Source: Candidatus Neomicrothrix sp. UBA4542
GTDB taxonomy: Bacteria > Actinomycetota > Acidimicrobiia > Acidimicrobiales > Poriferisodalaceae
Direction: 5' to 3'
Assembly (NCBI GenBank): GCA_002388005.1
Contig: DGLO01000082.1
Location: 7,203 to 33,926, forward strand
DNA length: 26,724 nt
This document shows, piece by piece, positions 1-7,960 of this stretch. A program made the translations under genes and the position numbers. The notes beneath the pieces are model-generated. The model worked only from the letters and a program-made list of their open reading frames with translations. It was not told the origin of the DNA and did no database searches. Every line of letters begins with the position of its first letter. The stretch's first letter is position 1.

Positions 1-2
1 AC

Positions 3-284
3 TCGGGATCATTCTGCGTCAACATTATGGGTCAAGACCAAATGGAGGTTTGCGGAGTAATGGCTAGCCGTTCGGATGACAAATTCGCAAACGTAGCTTG
101 GTCTCCGGGACCATCTGGCTCGCCCGTCATTACTGGTTCGATCGCATACATCGACTGCGAAATAGAGGCAATACATGACGGCGGCGATCACGACATCGTT
201 GTGGGCAGAGTTATAGAACTAGAGATATTGGAAAGCAAACCGCCGCTTGTTTTCTTCCAAGGCGACTACGGCACCTTCGGTTGA
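3..284 (+). CDS. Flavin reductase-like domain protein, C-terminal part (5' end outside window)
   Basis: The open frame runs in from the window edge and stops at 282-284, so only about 93 C-terminal residues are present. The visible part carries the hallmarks of the flavin-reductase-like FMN-binding fold: an F-x-V-N-I stretch followed by a D-Q pair, a DKF motif, a G-S-P-V segment leading to an IDCEIE strand, and a GDHDIVVGRV strand. It ends in a PLVFFQGDYGTF tail, the usual C-terminal signature. Such proteins reduce FMN/FAD with NAD(P)H for a partner monooxygenase, or bind flavin in small oxidoreductases. The substrate cannot be deduced from this fragment. An internal ATG at 27 is not the real start, because the conserved F-x-V-N precedes it. 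The next gene begins about 10 bases downstream on the same strand, so the two may be co-transcribed. Confidence 0.8.
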   Translation, partial: SGSFCVNIMGQDQMEVCGVMASRSDDKFANVAWSPGPSGSPVITGSIAYIDCEIEAIHDGGDHDIVVGRVIELEILESKPPLVFFQGDYGTFG

Positions 285-293
285 TTTAGACCA

Positions 294-668
294 GTGTCGT
301 TGGTGGCGCGGATAGTTCTGGGCGGAGTCTTTCTACTCTCGGGAGCTTTGAAACTGCGTGATCCCTCGTGGCCCACCGCAGCTCGAATTCTCGGCGCACC
401 AAGACGGTTGGTTCCCCTCATCGCGCCAACGGAGATCATTTTGGGAGCCCTGCTCGTGACTGGAGTAGCTAGTCCACTTCCGTCGCTACTAGCAGAGGTG
501 GCTCTAGTGATCTTTACCGTCGCAATATTGCGTGTCATGCGGCGCCCGCTTAGCCAGAGGCCCGTCTGCGCATGTTTTGGTCGATGGTCCGCTCGTCCGG
601 TTGATAGTAATTCTGTCGTTCGTAACCTGATCCTTCTTGCCTTAGCTGTTATTTCAAATGGGTCCTGA
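294..668 (+). CDS. MauE/DoxX-like small membrane protein
   Basis: This 124-residue protein is very hydrophobic, with about four predicted membrane segments (roughly residues 3-18, 38-56, 60-80 and 106-121). The pattern V-F-L-L-S-G-x-x-K-L-R near the N-terminus resembles the DoxX/MauE superfamily. A C-A-C-F-G segment near residues 92-96 resembles the cysteine-containing loop of MauE-type proteins, which are thought to help disulfide handling during methylamine dehydrogenase maturation. No mau genes are visible here, so a specific role in methylamine use is not supported; a general membrane redox role is inferred. The start is GTG at 294. The stop lies only three bases from the stop of the convergent oligopeptidase gene. 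Confidence 0.6.
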   Translation: MSLVARIVLGGVFLLSGALKLRDPSWPTAARILGAPRRLVPLIAPTEIILGALLVTGVASPLPSLLAEVALVIFTVAILRVMRRPLSQRPVCACFGRWSARPVDSNSVVRNLILLALAVISNGS

Positions 669-671
669 GAG

Positions 672-2720
672 CTACGTCAAATTGAAGCTGTCGATGATAA
701 ACGACATAACGAATGCCTCATCTCGCCACGCGTCGTAGCGGCCGGAAGGCCCGCCATGACCAGAATCAAGTTCAGTTCGGAGCAAAATTGGGTGATTAGA
801 CGTACTTATGGAGCGAAGTTTGGCCACCCACTTCGCCGGCTCCCAGTACTGCACTCTTGGATCGTTAAGCCCCGCGGTGACTAAAAGCGCCGGATGATTA
901 TCGGCAGTGACGTTTTCGTACGGTCCGTAAGCAGACATCAGCCGAAATGTCGAAATATCGTTCGGATTCCCCCACTCGTCATATTCGGTAATGGTGAGTG
1001 GAATCGTGGGATCAAGCATTGTGTTCACGTTGTCCACAAATGGCACTTCGGCGACGATTCCAGCGAAAGCTTCAGGACGCTGGTTGACCATCGCTCCCAT
1101 TAGAAGGCCTCCAGCACTACCCCCGCGAGCAACAACTCGATGTGCATCGGACCAACCTTCGCTGACAAGGTGGTCTCGACAACTCCCGAAGTCCGAGAAT
1201 GTGTTTTGTTTATGTTCTAGACGGCCTTGCTCGTACCACGTTCGACCGAGTTCGCCGCCACCGCGAACATGAGCGATGGCGAAGACGACTCCTCGGTCTA
1301 GAAGTGAAAGACGCGCCGAGGAAAACGATGCTGGTATTCCCACCTCGTACGCTCCGTATCCATAGAGCAGCGTCGGCGCTGGCCACGTGACAACATCCGG
1401 TCGCCAAACAAGACTGACCGGAACCCGAGTTCCGTCTACAGAGGTGGACCAAGTCCGTTCGCTCTTGTAGGCCGAAAGATCCGTATCACCCAAGACCGGT
1501 TGCTGCTTCAGCAGGCGACGTTCCCGAGTATCGATATCAATTTCGAACGTAGAAGGTGGAGTCACCATCGACGTGTAGCCATAACGTAATACTCGCGTCG
1601 CATATTCCGCATTCGCTCCGGGTCCCGCCTCAAAAACTGGTTCATCCATACCCACCTCGAACTCCCGATTACTGACATGGTCCATGACGCGCAGCACCGG
1701 AACCGCGTCACGGCGTTCGGTCACCACCGTAAAAGTTTCGAAGGCATCCACGTCTTCGATTCGCGTTCCCTCACGATGAGGAACGATCTCCCGCCAGTTA
1801 TTCGATGCGGGTTCCTGGAGGGGAGCTTCCACCAGCCGGAAATCGACCGCGTCATCGTTGGTCAATATCAACAGACGATCGCCTTGATGACTGACCCGGT
1901 ATTCATGACCCTCGCGTCGCGGCTCGACGAGGGACGGCTCCCCGTCGGGTAGGTCGGCATCCAGAAGCCAATATTCTGAAGAGGTTTTGGACTCACTGCC
2001 TATAACCACGAACTTTTCGCTTCTTGTGATCCCAACTCCGACCCAAAATCGTTCGTCGGGTTCGGTGAAGATTGTGACATCGTCTGACTTCGACTTGCCC
2101 ACTGCGTGCCGTACGACTCGATTCGGCCGTCGAGCAGTATCTGTCAGCACCAGAAAAAGAGTCCGGCAATCATTGGCCCAAACCAGACCATATGACAGTT
2201 GCCGGACGCCGTCATCAATGACTTCACGGGTATGGAGGTCAACGACCGTTAGATCGTATTCCTCATTGCCTTCGATGTCGGTGGTATATGCGAGGAAGCG
2301 ATGATCCGGGCTTACGGCAAGATCGCCGACGGCAAAATAGTCGTTGCCTTCGGCGATCTCATTCTCATCCAACAGGACCTCTTCGGTCGCTGGTTCCCCA
2401 CGACGTTGGCGAACATGAAGGGGATACTGGAAACCTTCTTTCGTTCTAACCCTGTACTCCCAAGGACCCTTTGGTATCGGTACCGACTGATCGGATTCCT
2501 TTACCCTTGCCCTAATTTCCTCGAAAAGAATTTTCCGCAAACCCTCGAGATGATCTGTAGAGGAATCAGTCCAACTGTTTTCCGCCCTCAAGTAGTCCAG
2601 CACTGCCGAATCGTCGCGATCCCGCAACCAATACCATGGATCTTCTGTAGCCGTGCCGTGCACTATGCGCGTGTAGGGCCGTCGGGGAGCTATCGGCGCC
2701 GTGTCGTCAGACGAAACCAT
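672..2720 (-). CDS. ptrB: Oligopeptidase B / prolyl oligopeptidase family serine peptidase (S9A)
   Basis: The 682-residue length fits oligopeptidase B, a cytoplasmic serine peptidase that cuts short peptides, usually after Arg or Lys. The N-terminal segment has the family pattern R-x-D-P-Y/W-x-W-L-R-D (D27-P-W-Y-W-L-R-D). A beta-propeller region occupies roughly residues 70-410, and an alpha/beta hydrolase domain follows. The catalytic triad is complete: Ser535 in R-G-G-S-A-G-G, Asp620 in A-G-L-N-D-P-R-V, and His655 in D-S-G-H-G-G. The segment Y-G-Y-G-A-Y-E near residue 453 and H-V-R-G-G-G-E-L-G near 484 are classic for the family. The ATG at 2720 has no clear ribosome binding site. The gene diverges from the hexapeptide-repeat gene with about 100 bases between. 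The exact P1 preference cannot be read from the sequence. Confidence 0.92.
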   Translation of the reverse strand: MVSSDDTAPIAPRRPYTRIVHGTATEDPWYWLRDRDDSAVLDYLRAENSWTDSSTDHLEGLRKILFEEIRARVKESDQSVPIPKGPWEYRVRTKEGFQYPLHVRQRRGEPATEEVLLDENEIAEGNDYFAVGDLAVSPDHRFLAYTTDIEGNEEYDLTVVDLHTREVIDDGVRQLSYGLVWANDCRTLFLVLTDTARRPNRVVRHAVGKSKSDDVTIFTEPDERFWVGVGITRSEKFVVIGSESKTSSEYWLLDADLPDGEPSLVEPRREGHEYRVSHQGDRLLILTNDDAVDFRLVEAPLQEPASNNWREIVPHREGTRIEDVDAFETFTVVTERRDAVPVLRVMDHVSNREFEVGMDEPVFEAGPGANAEYATRVLRYGYTSMVTPPSTFEIDIDTRERRLLKQQPVLGDTDLSAYKSERTWSTSVDGTRVPVSLVWRPDVVTWPAPTLLYGYGAYEVGIPASFSSARLSLLDRGVVFAIAHVRGGGELGRTWYEQGRLEHKQNTFSDFGSCRDHLVSEGWSDAHRVVARGGSAGGLLMGAMVNQRPEAFAGIVAEVPFVDNVNTMLDPTIPLTITEYDEWGNPNDISTFRLMSAYGPYENVTADNHPALLVTAGLNDPRVQYWEPAKWVAKLRSISTSNHPILLRTELDSGHGGPSGRYDAWRDEAFVMSFIIDSFNLT

Positions 2721-2823
2721 CGGCTGGACGCTAGCGGCCCCACAGCATCAGGATCCCGCGTACATAACGATTCTTCGCGGTAGTTTGCTGGTGGCTGACC
2801 CCCGCGATCCACTGAGGTTCAAA

Positions 2824-3342
2824 ATGCCGATCTATGCACTAGGTGAACATCGACCCGAAATCCACCCTGAAGCGTGGGTGATGCCCGAAGCAGTCATTAT
2901 CGGACGTGTCCGCGTAGGAGCTCGAGCCACCATTTGGTCCGGAGCAGTGCTACGTGGCGACGACAACGAGATTGTTGTCGGCGAAGAAAGTTCGATACAA
3001 GACAACTGCGTGCTCCACGTCACAGACGACTTTGCAACCGTGGTCGGGCGCCGCTGCACCATTGGCCACTCGGCTCATTTGGAAGGATGCACCATCGAGG
3101 ATGAGGCATTAGTGGGAAGCGGATCAGTCGTTCTTCATGAAGCGATTATTGGAGCTCGCGCGCTTGTTGGAGCGGGTGCGGTAGTCCCCGGACGTATGCA
3201 CGTGCCGCCGGGTGCGATGGCCCTCGGAACACCGGCGAAGATACGAGAAGGTGCTGACACCGACCCGTTGATCTTGCCGGGCATAGAAAAATATATCCAA
3301 CGCGGCCGAACCTATCGGGAGCACTTGCGACTCATCGAATGA
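2824..3342 (+). CDS. Gamma-class carbonic anhydrase-like hexapeptide-repeat protein (YrdA/PaaY/CaiE group)
   Basis: I chose ATG 2824 (172 residues), preceded by GAGG at good spacing; the frame stays open upstream but without conserved sequence. The protein shows the left-handed beta-helix repeat pattern of small trimeric gamma-carbonic anhydrase homologues, from I-I-G-R-V to V-V-P-G, then the G-T-P-A-K-I-R segment and a C-terminal helix. His65 (N-C-V-L-H) and His82 (I-G-H) match two metal ligands. At the usual third ligand position (five residues after the G-H) there is Glu87, with His85 nearby. Carbonic anhydrase activity is therefore uncertain; many relatives are inactive or have other roles. 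It diverges from oligopeptidase B and precedes the F420-dependent gene by about 30 bases. Confidence 0.85.
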   Translation: MPIYALGEHRPEIHPEAWVMPEAVIIGRVRVGARATIWSGAVLRGDDNEIVVGEESSIQDNCVLHVTDDFATVVGRRCTIGHSAHLEGCTIEDEALVGSGSVVLHEAIIGARALVGAGAVVPGRMHVPPGAMALGTPAKIREGADTDPLILPGIEKYIQRGRTYREHLRLIE

Positions 3343-3373
3343 GAAACAGCGACTCATGCCCTAGGGTCACCAC

Positions 3374-4264
3374 ATGGCAAATGCATCCATTGATCTAGGC
3401 AGGGTCGGTCTTTGGACAGGGGTCCTGGACGGTATGCCGTCCTCAGCTGCAAATGAACTTTGTGCTGAAGCCTCTGAACTTGGCTTTCAGACCATCTGGA
3501 TCCCCGAAGCCGTCGGACGTGATCCATTTGTGACGGCAATGCGCGTGCTCGAAAACACGTCGAGCATCAAAATTGCCACCGGTATAGCCAACATTTATGC
3601 CCGCGACGCCATGACCACGGCAAACGCTCAACGAAGCATCGAGGAAGCACACCCAGGTCGATTCTTACTGGGGTTGGGAGTTAGTCACCTCCATCTAGTC
3701 GAGTGGGTTCGAAAACATGACTACTCCAAACCGCTTAGCTACATGCGCGACTACCTAGCGTCGATGCAAAAATCTCGGTTCATGGCTGTGGGCCCCACCG
3801 AACTTCCCGAAATAGTGCTCGCTGCATTGGGTCCTAAGATGCTCGAACTAGCAGCATCTGAGACTGCAGGAGCTCACCCATATTTCGTTCCGCCCGAACA
3901 CACCCAGTTTGCCCGAGAGATCATGGGCCCCGATGCTTTGCTCTATCCCGAACAGATGGTGGTTATTGAAGAAGACCCCAACACAGCGCGAGCGATCGCG
4001 CGACAGCACATGAAGACCTACGCTGCTCTCCCTAACTATGTCAACAATCTTGTACGTCTCGGTTACGAAGTAAACGAGGTAGAAAATCTTTCTGACAATG
4101 TGGTTGATGCGGTAGTCGCGTGGGGAACAGTGGATTCGATCAAGGCTCGAGTTCAGGCACATTTCGACGCAGGAGCCGATCATGTGTGCGTCCAAGTCCT
4201 CACTGAAGAACCCGACCAAGTCCCCGACGGATGGCGAATTCTCGCCCCTGTTCTGATCGGCTGA
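3374..4264 (+). CDS. F420-dependent LLM-class oxidoreductase (TIGR03620-like)
   Basis: This 296-residue protein has the luciferase-like TIM-barrel pattern: G-R-V-G-L-W-T-G near the start, A-S-E-L-G-F-Q-T-I-W-I-P-E at residues 32-44, and an I-A-T-G-I-A-N-I-Y strand followed by the H-P-G-R-F-L-L-G-L-G-V-S-H segment. These are typical of actinobacterial F420-dependent oxidoreductases of the TIGR03620 group, which transfer hydride between F420H2 and an unknown organic substrate. The ATG at 3374 has AGGG five bases upstream. Presence of the gene implies that the host makes coenzyme F420, which fits an actinobacterium. The substrate is unknown. The 3' end overlaps the longest possible version of the next gene by 34 bases. 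Confidence 0.88.
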   Translation: MANASIDLGRVGLWTGVLDGMPSSAANELCAEASELGFQTIWIPEAVGRDPFVTAMRVLENTSSIKIATGIANIYARDAMTTANAQRSIEEAHPGRFLLGLGVSHLHLVEWVRKHDYSKPLSYMRDYLASMQKSRFMAVGPTELPEIVLAALGPKMLELAASETAGAHPYFVPPEHTQFAREIMGPDALLYPEQMVVIEEDPNTARAIARQHMKTYAALPNYVNNLVRLGYEVNEVENLSDNVVDAVVAWGTVDSIKARVQAHFDAGADHVCVQVLTEEPDQVPDGWRILAPVLIG

Positions 4265-5319
4265 AAACGTTGGCTTCCGTTCGCACTGAAATCACCGAGC
4301 TTGCGACAGGCCTAGGCATGCTCGGGTACGACAATCCGACGGAAGCTATCTGCCGGCTCCCCGAACAATTCGTTGATGTGACTGACAAGACGTGGGAACA
4401 GTTCGCCCACGCAGTAGACGAGTCACTCCATCGCGTCGACTTCGCGGGTGCGTACCGAAATGGCCAAGTGTTTCTCGAAGCCAGCGACGGCCTGAGAGGC
4501 CGCCCGCCTCTTCTGATCGAATGGAAGGGTAGTCATCGAAGCCCCGGCCACGACCAACTGCCTATCGACCTAAGGGTCGACCACGTATATCTGATCTCGT
4601 GCAAGTATTCGTCGAAAATATTATTGAACGCGGCTCCATCAAACCTCTTCGCTGCAAGCAGAGACGTAGGGGACTGGTACGACCACGCAGCTCCAGAACA
4701 ACACCAAGCTCTGTATGCAGCGGTAAGGGCAGAAATCGACACCAACACTGAGTTACCGCCCTTTGTAGGTGATCTAGCAAAACATCACCGAACCGAACTC
4801 AAAACTGTGTTGGCGGAAAGTGAATGGAGCCCCAATTGCGCCGCGGCCTACCGCGATCTAGCCGCCGAAGTCGGTCGCGTTACCGCTAACCAGTGGCGCA
4901 AATCGGTTGCTACCAAACGTCAAAGGGAAGCCCTCTTATGGCGCCTGTTACGCATCGGTCCGGCTCCTTACTACGTCCTCGGATCTGCGAGAGATCGATC
5001 ACTGAGACTTCTGGTGACGACGCCCTGGGATTGGCGTCGCCGCTTTGAATTCCGAGACTTGGAAATGTGGGGCGAAGAAGCAGGTCAACCGAAAATCGGG
5101 TGGCGAGCTACGGTCCGTGATCATGAGGCCGCAATTGAGACCAATGTTGATGGGCACGTTGAAGTTCGGTGGAGCCACGGGCGGTTCGCTCAAGCCCCAG
5201 AGGCGAAGGTCTATCTCGATACCCCCCACACACATGTGCCGGGTTATTTGCATCTCGATGACGCTGAAACTTGGTTCGGCACAATTAGTGGGTCAGAAAC
5301 ACAATTACCACTATCCTGA
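4231..5319 (+). CDS. Unrecognised protein upstream of sufB; possible nuclease-like core
   Basis: I do not recognise this protein. The longest version (ATG 4231, 362 residues) overlaps the previous gene by 34 bases; TTG 4270 (349 residues) or ATG 4318 would remove the overlap, so the start is uncertain. In the ATG 4231 numbering there is a hydrophobic-strand/charged pattern around residues 94-126: an I-E97-W-K99 segment, then P-I-D113-L-R-V-D117, then a strand ending S-C-K125-Y. This loosely resembles the acidic-strand-lysine layout of PD-(D/E)XK nucleases, but the second site has Ser where an acid is expected. The C-terminal third is rich in Trp and Arg. No signal peptide or membrane segment is seen. 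Its last codons overlap the palindrome before sufB. Confidence 0.6.
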   Translation: MANSRPCSDRLKTLASVRTEITELATGLGMLGYDNPTEAICRLPEQFVDVTDKTWEQFAHAVDESLHRVDFAGAYRNGQVFLEASDGLRGRPPLLIEWKGSHRSPGHDQLPIDLRVDHVYLISCKYSSKILLNAAPSNLFAASRDVGDWYDHAAPEQHQALYAAVRAEIDTNTELPPFVGDLAKHHRTELKTVLAESEWSPNCAAAYRDLAAEVGRVTANQWRKSVATKRQREALLWRLLRIGPAPYYVLGSARDRSLRLLVTTPWDWRRRFEFRDLEMWGEEAGQPKIGWRATVRDHEAAIETNVDGHVEVRWSHGRFAQAPEAKVYLDTPHTHVPGYLHLDDAETWFGTISGSETQLPLS

Positions 5320-5324
5320 TAGTG
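5309..5324. promoter_or_regulatory. Candidate suf operator, copy 1 (before sufB)
   Basis: This is a perfect 16-bp inverted repeat with 7-bp arms, CACTATC-CT-GATAGTG. It overlaps the stop codon of the upstream gene and ends 25 bases before the GTG chosen for sufB. A TATCCT hexamer inside it could serve as a -10 element, which would place a bound repressor over the promoter. Related palindromes lie before sufD and before sufC2. The binding protein is unknown. Confidence 0.65.
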
Positions 5325-5349
5325 ATAAACCCTTCGCATGGGAGTCCCC

Positions 5350-6759
5350 GTGACTGACACTGAGCCGAATGTCGCAATTGATCTAGGTAAGTATCAACTC
5401 GGCTGGAGTGACGAAGAGGACTATGTCTACAAGCCTCAAAGGGGTTTGAACGAAGACATTATCCGGGAGATGTCATTCCTGAAAAAGGAACCCGAGTGGA
5501 TGCTGGAGTTCCGCTTGCGTTCCTACGAAATTTTCAAGCAAAAGCCGATGCCCAACTGGGGTGGCGATACATCCGGAATCTATTTTGATGACATCTACTA
5601 CTACATCAAGCCCACAGAAGGGCAGGTGGATGCCTGGGAAGAGCTACCGGATTCGGTTAAAGAGACCTACGAAAAACTTGGAATACCCGAAGCGGAGCGC
5701 AAATATCTGGCCGGAGTGACCGCCCAATATGAGTCGGAAGTGGTGTACCACCGAAATCGTGAAGACCTAGAAGCCCAAGGTGTCATCTTTTCTGACATGG
5801 ACTCGGCCATTCGTGAACAGCCCGAACTAATTCAAAAATATTTTGGAACAATCATTCCCCCGGGAGACAACAAATTCTCCGCTCTCAATTCAGCCGTGTG
5901 GTCCGGCGGGTCGTTCATTTACGTCCCCCCTGGCGTTGAAGTCGAGATGCCTTTGCAAGCGTATTTCCGTATCAATGCGGAGAACATGGGTCAGTTTGAG
6001 CGAACTTTGATTATTGCTGATGAAGGTGCGACGGTGCACTACATCGAAGGATGTTCCGCGCCGGTCTACAGCTCTGACTCCTTGCATTCGGCGGTAGTTG
6101 AACTTGTTGCACTCCCTGGTGGGCGCATCACGTACACCACCGTTCAAAACTGGTCGAACAACGTGTTCAACCTCGTTACAAAACGTGCAGCCGCATATGA
6201 CGAAGCTCATGTCGAATGGATTGACGGCAACATCGGATCGCGTCTGACAATGAAATATCCGGCCGTGTACCTCATGGGTCCAAAGGCCTCGGGGGAAGTG
6301 CTGTCTGTTGCATACGCCGGGAAGGGCCAACACCAAGACGCTGGCGCGAAAATGGTTCACGCGGCTCCAGAAACGACTTCAAAAATCGTGTCCAAGTCAA
6401 TTTCCAAAGACGGAGGTCGGACCACGTACCGCGGTTTGGTACGGGTAGAAGAAGGCATGGATCGCTGCCGGTCCCATGTGCAATGCGACGCGCTCTTACT
6501 TGACGAAATCAGCCGATCTGATACCTACCCGTATCAAGAAATCGGTGCCCGCGACGCAGAGATTGGCCACGAAGCGACGGTCTCCAAGGTTGCAGACGAG
6601 CAACTGTTCTATTTGATGAGCCGCGGACTCTCTGAAGAACAAGCGATGGGAATGGTTGTGAACGGCTTCATCGAGCCCGTAACCAAAACCTTGCCAATGG
6701 AATACGCCGTTGAATGGAGTCGACTCATCGAGCTACAGATGGAAGGGTCCATCGGCTAA
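5350..6759 (+). CDS. sufB: Fe-S cluster assembly scaffold SufB
   Basis: SufB is the main scaffold subunit of the SufBCD complex, on which sulfur from SufS and iron are assembled into clusters in the cytoplasm. I chose GTG 5350 (469 residues) because GGGAG ends five bases before it; the ATG at 5338 would use that same sequence as codons. Key features in GTG-start numbering: Cys379 in the V-Q-C-D-A-L-L-L-D motif, equivalent to the essential sulfur-accepting Cys, and His407-Glu408 in I-G-H-E-A-T, equivalent to residues at the SufB-SufD interface. The C-terminal E-Q-L-F-Y-L-M-S-R-G segment and a final L-P-M-E-Y-A-V-E are family-typical. A perfect palindrome lies just upstream. The gene is separated from sufD by three unrelated genes, which is unusual. 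Confidence 0.95.
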   Translation: MTDTEPNVAIDLGKYQLGWSDEEDYVYKPQRGLNEDIIREMSFLKKEPEWMLEFRLRSYEIFKQKPMPNWGGDTSGIYFDDIYYYIKPTEGQVDAWEELPDSVKETYEKLGIPEAERKYLAGVTAQYESEVVYHRNREDLEAQGVIFSDMDSAIREQPELIQKYFGTIIPPGDNKFSALNSAVWSGGSFIYVPPGVEVEMPLQAYFRINAENMGQFERTLIIADEGATVHYIEGCSAPVYSSDSLHSAVVELVALPGGRITYTTVQNWSNNVFNLVTKRAAAYDEAHVEWIDGNIGSRLTMKYPAVYLMGPKASGEVLSVAYAGKGQHQDAGAKMVHAAPETTSKIVSKSISKDGGRTTYRGLVRVEEGMDRCRSHVQCDALLLDEISRSDTYPYQEIGARDAEIGHEATVSKVADEQLFYLMSRGLSEEQAMGMVVNGFIEPVTKTLPMEYAVEWSRLIELQMEGSIG

Positions 6760-6872
6760 CTGTGCGAAGCGAGTTATTGCCAAAGATATAGAAGAAGGGG
6801 ATGTGCTGGAGTAGCCATCCGGACTTTGGCTCGCTACGGTCACAGCGTTGGTCGCAACGGAGGTCCTTGTTT

Positions 6873-7922
6873 GTGCGCACACCCAAAAACTTTTTCGCAC
6901 CGTTAACGCTTGGCGCGCCCGAGCCACTCAAAGAGATCCCATTTCGCCCGTCACGGATGATCCATTTCTTCGATCCATCGAATGAAAAGATGCGAGCGAA
7001 AATTCCTGCCATAGCCCCTACTGTCGACGTCTTACTGGGCAACCTCGAAGACGCAGTTGCCGTGGAAAACAAAGAGGCGGCCCGAGCGGGATTAGTCGAA
7101 ATAGGACGAAGCTGGAAAAGCCAAGAGACACAGCTATGGACCCGCGTCAACAGTCTTGATTCTCCATGGTTCCTAGACGACTTGATGACCCTAGTCAGCG
7201 AGATCGGCGACACACTCGACGTGGTGATGATTCCCAAAGTCGAAGGAAGTGAAGATATCCACTTCGTGGATCAGCTGCTCGCTCAACTAGAAGCGCGAGC
7301 AGGCTTAGATACACCGATCCTTGTGCACGCCATCCTTGAAACAGCTCAAGGAGTGGCCAATGTTGAAGAGATATGTGGCGCAAGTCCGCGCATGCAAGGT
7401 CTTTCGCTAGGACCCGCCGACCTCGCCGCAGATCGACGCATGAAAACCACGAGAGTTGGTGGTGGCCATCCCGGCTATTTGGTGCGACAAGACCCAGAGG
7501 AGGGCCGAGATGACTCCGAGCGAGCGTCCTATCAGCAAGATCTTTGGCACTACACCCTCGCCCGAATGGTCGACGCTTGCGGGACCTACGGAATCTTGCC
7601 CTACTACGGACCGTTCGGAGATATCGCCGACACAGTCGCGTGCGAAGACCAATTTCGTAACGCGTACCTACTTGGCTGTGTTGGCGCCTGGAGCCTTCAT
7701 CCAGTGCAAATTGAGATAGCCAAGAAGGTGTTTAGCCCAGAACCCTCCGAAGTCGCGTGGGCCATGAGAGTGATCGAAGAAATGGGAGACGGCACCGGAG
7801 CGGTGATGATCGACGGAAAAATGCAGGATGACGCGACTGTTAAGCAGTGCCACGTCGTCGTCAACCTTGCACGTCAACTGGCCGCAAAAGACGCGGACCT
7901 CGCAAGTAGTTACGGGTTCTGA
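6873..7922 (+). CDS. HpcH/HpaI-family CoA-ester lyase, malyl-CoA/beta-methylmalyl-CoA lyase-like
   Basis: I set the start at GTG 6873 (349 residues): GGAGG at 6859-6863 sits nine bases before it, and the segment from here (R-T-P-K-N-F-F) to S-R-M-I-H-F-F looks family-like, while upstream residues do not. The frame shows the citrate-lyase-beta TIM barrel with G-N-L-E-D-A at 56-61, Mg2+-binding Glu156 (I-L-E-T-A-Q-G) and Asp183 (G-P-A-D-L-A). It also has a G-I-L-P-Y-Y-G-P-F-G-D motif and W-S-L-H-P-V-Q, both close to malyl-CoA lyase Mcl1 of the ethylmalonyl-CoA and 3-hydroxypropionate pathways. The likely reaction is reversible cleavage of malyl-CoA or beta-methylmalyl-CoA to glyoxylate plus acetyl- or propionyl-CoA; the substrate is inferred. 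A related gene follows 38 bases later. Confidence 0.85.
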   Translation: MRTPKNFFAPLTLGAPEPLKEIPFRPSRMIHFFDPSNEKMRAKIPAIAPTVDVLLGNLEDAVAVENKEAARAGLVEIGRSWKSQETQLWTRVNSLDSPWFLDDLMTLVSEIGDTLDVVMIPKVEGSEDIHFVDQLLAQLEARAGLDTPILVHAILETAQGVANVEEICGASPRMQGLSLGPADLAADRRMKTTRVGGGHPGYLVRQDPEEGRDDSERASYQQDLWHYTLARMVDACGTYGILPYYGPFGDIADTVACEDQFRNAYLLGCVGAWSLHPVQIEIAKKVFSPEPSEVAWAMRVIEEMGDGTGAVMIDGKMQDDATVKQCHVVVNLARQLAAKDADLASSYGF

Positions 7923-7960
7923 CTGACACTGTCCGAACCGCTCAAGTCTAGGAGATATAG

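Noticed and set aside
5211..5222. CTATC-TC-GATAC, close to the suf palindrome core
   Set aside because: It lies inside the coding region of the unrecognised gene, one arm base is wrong, and the flanking bases do not match the operator half-site.
6801..6872. Longer start for the first CoA-ester lyase
   Set aside because: GGAGG at 6859-6863 lies inside this extension at ideal distance from GTG 6873, and upstream residues do not resemble the family.
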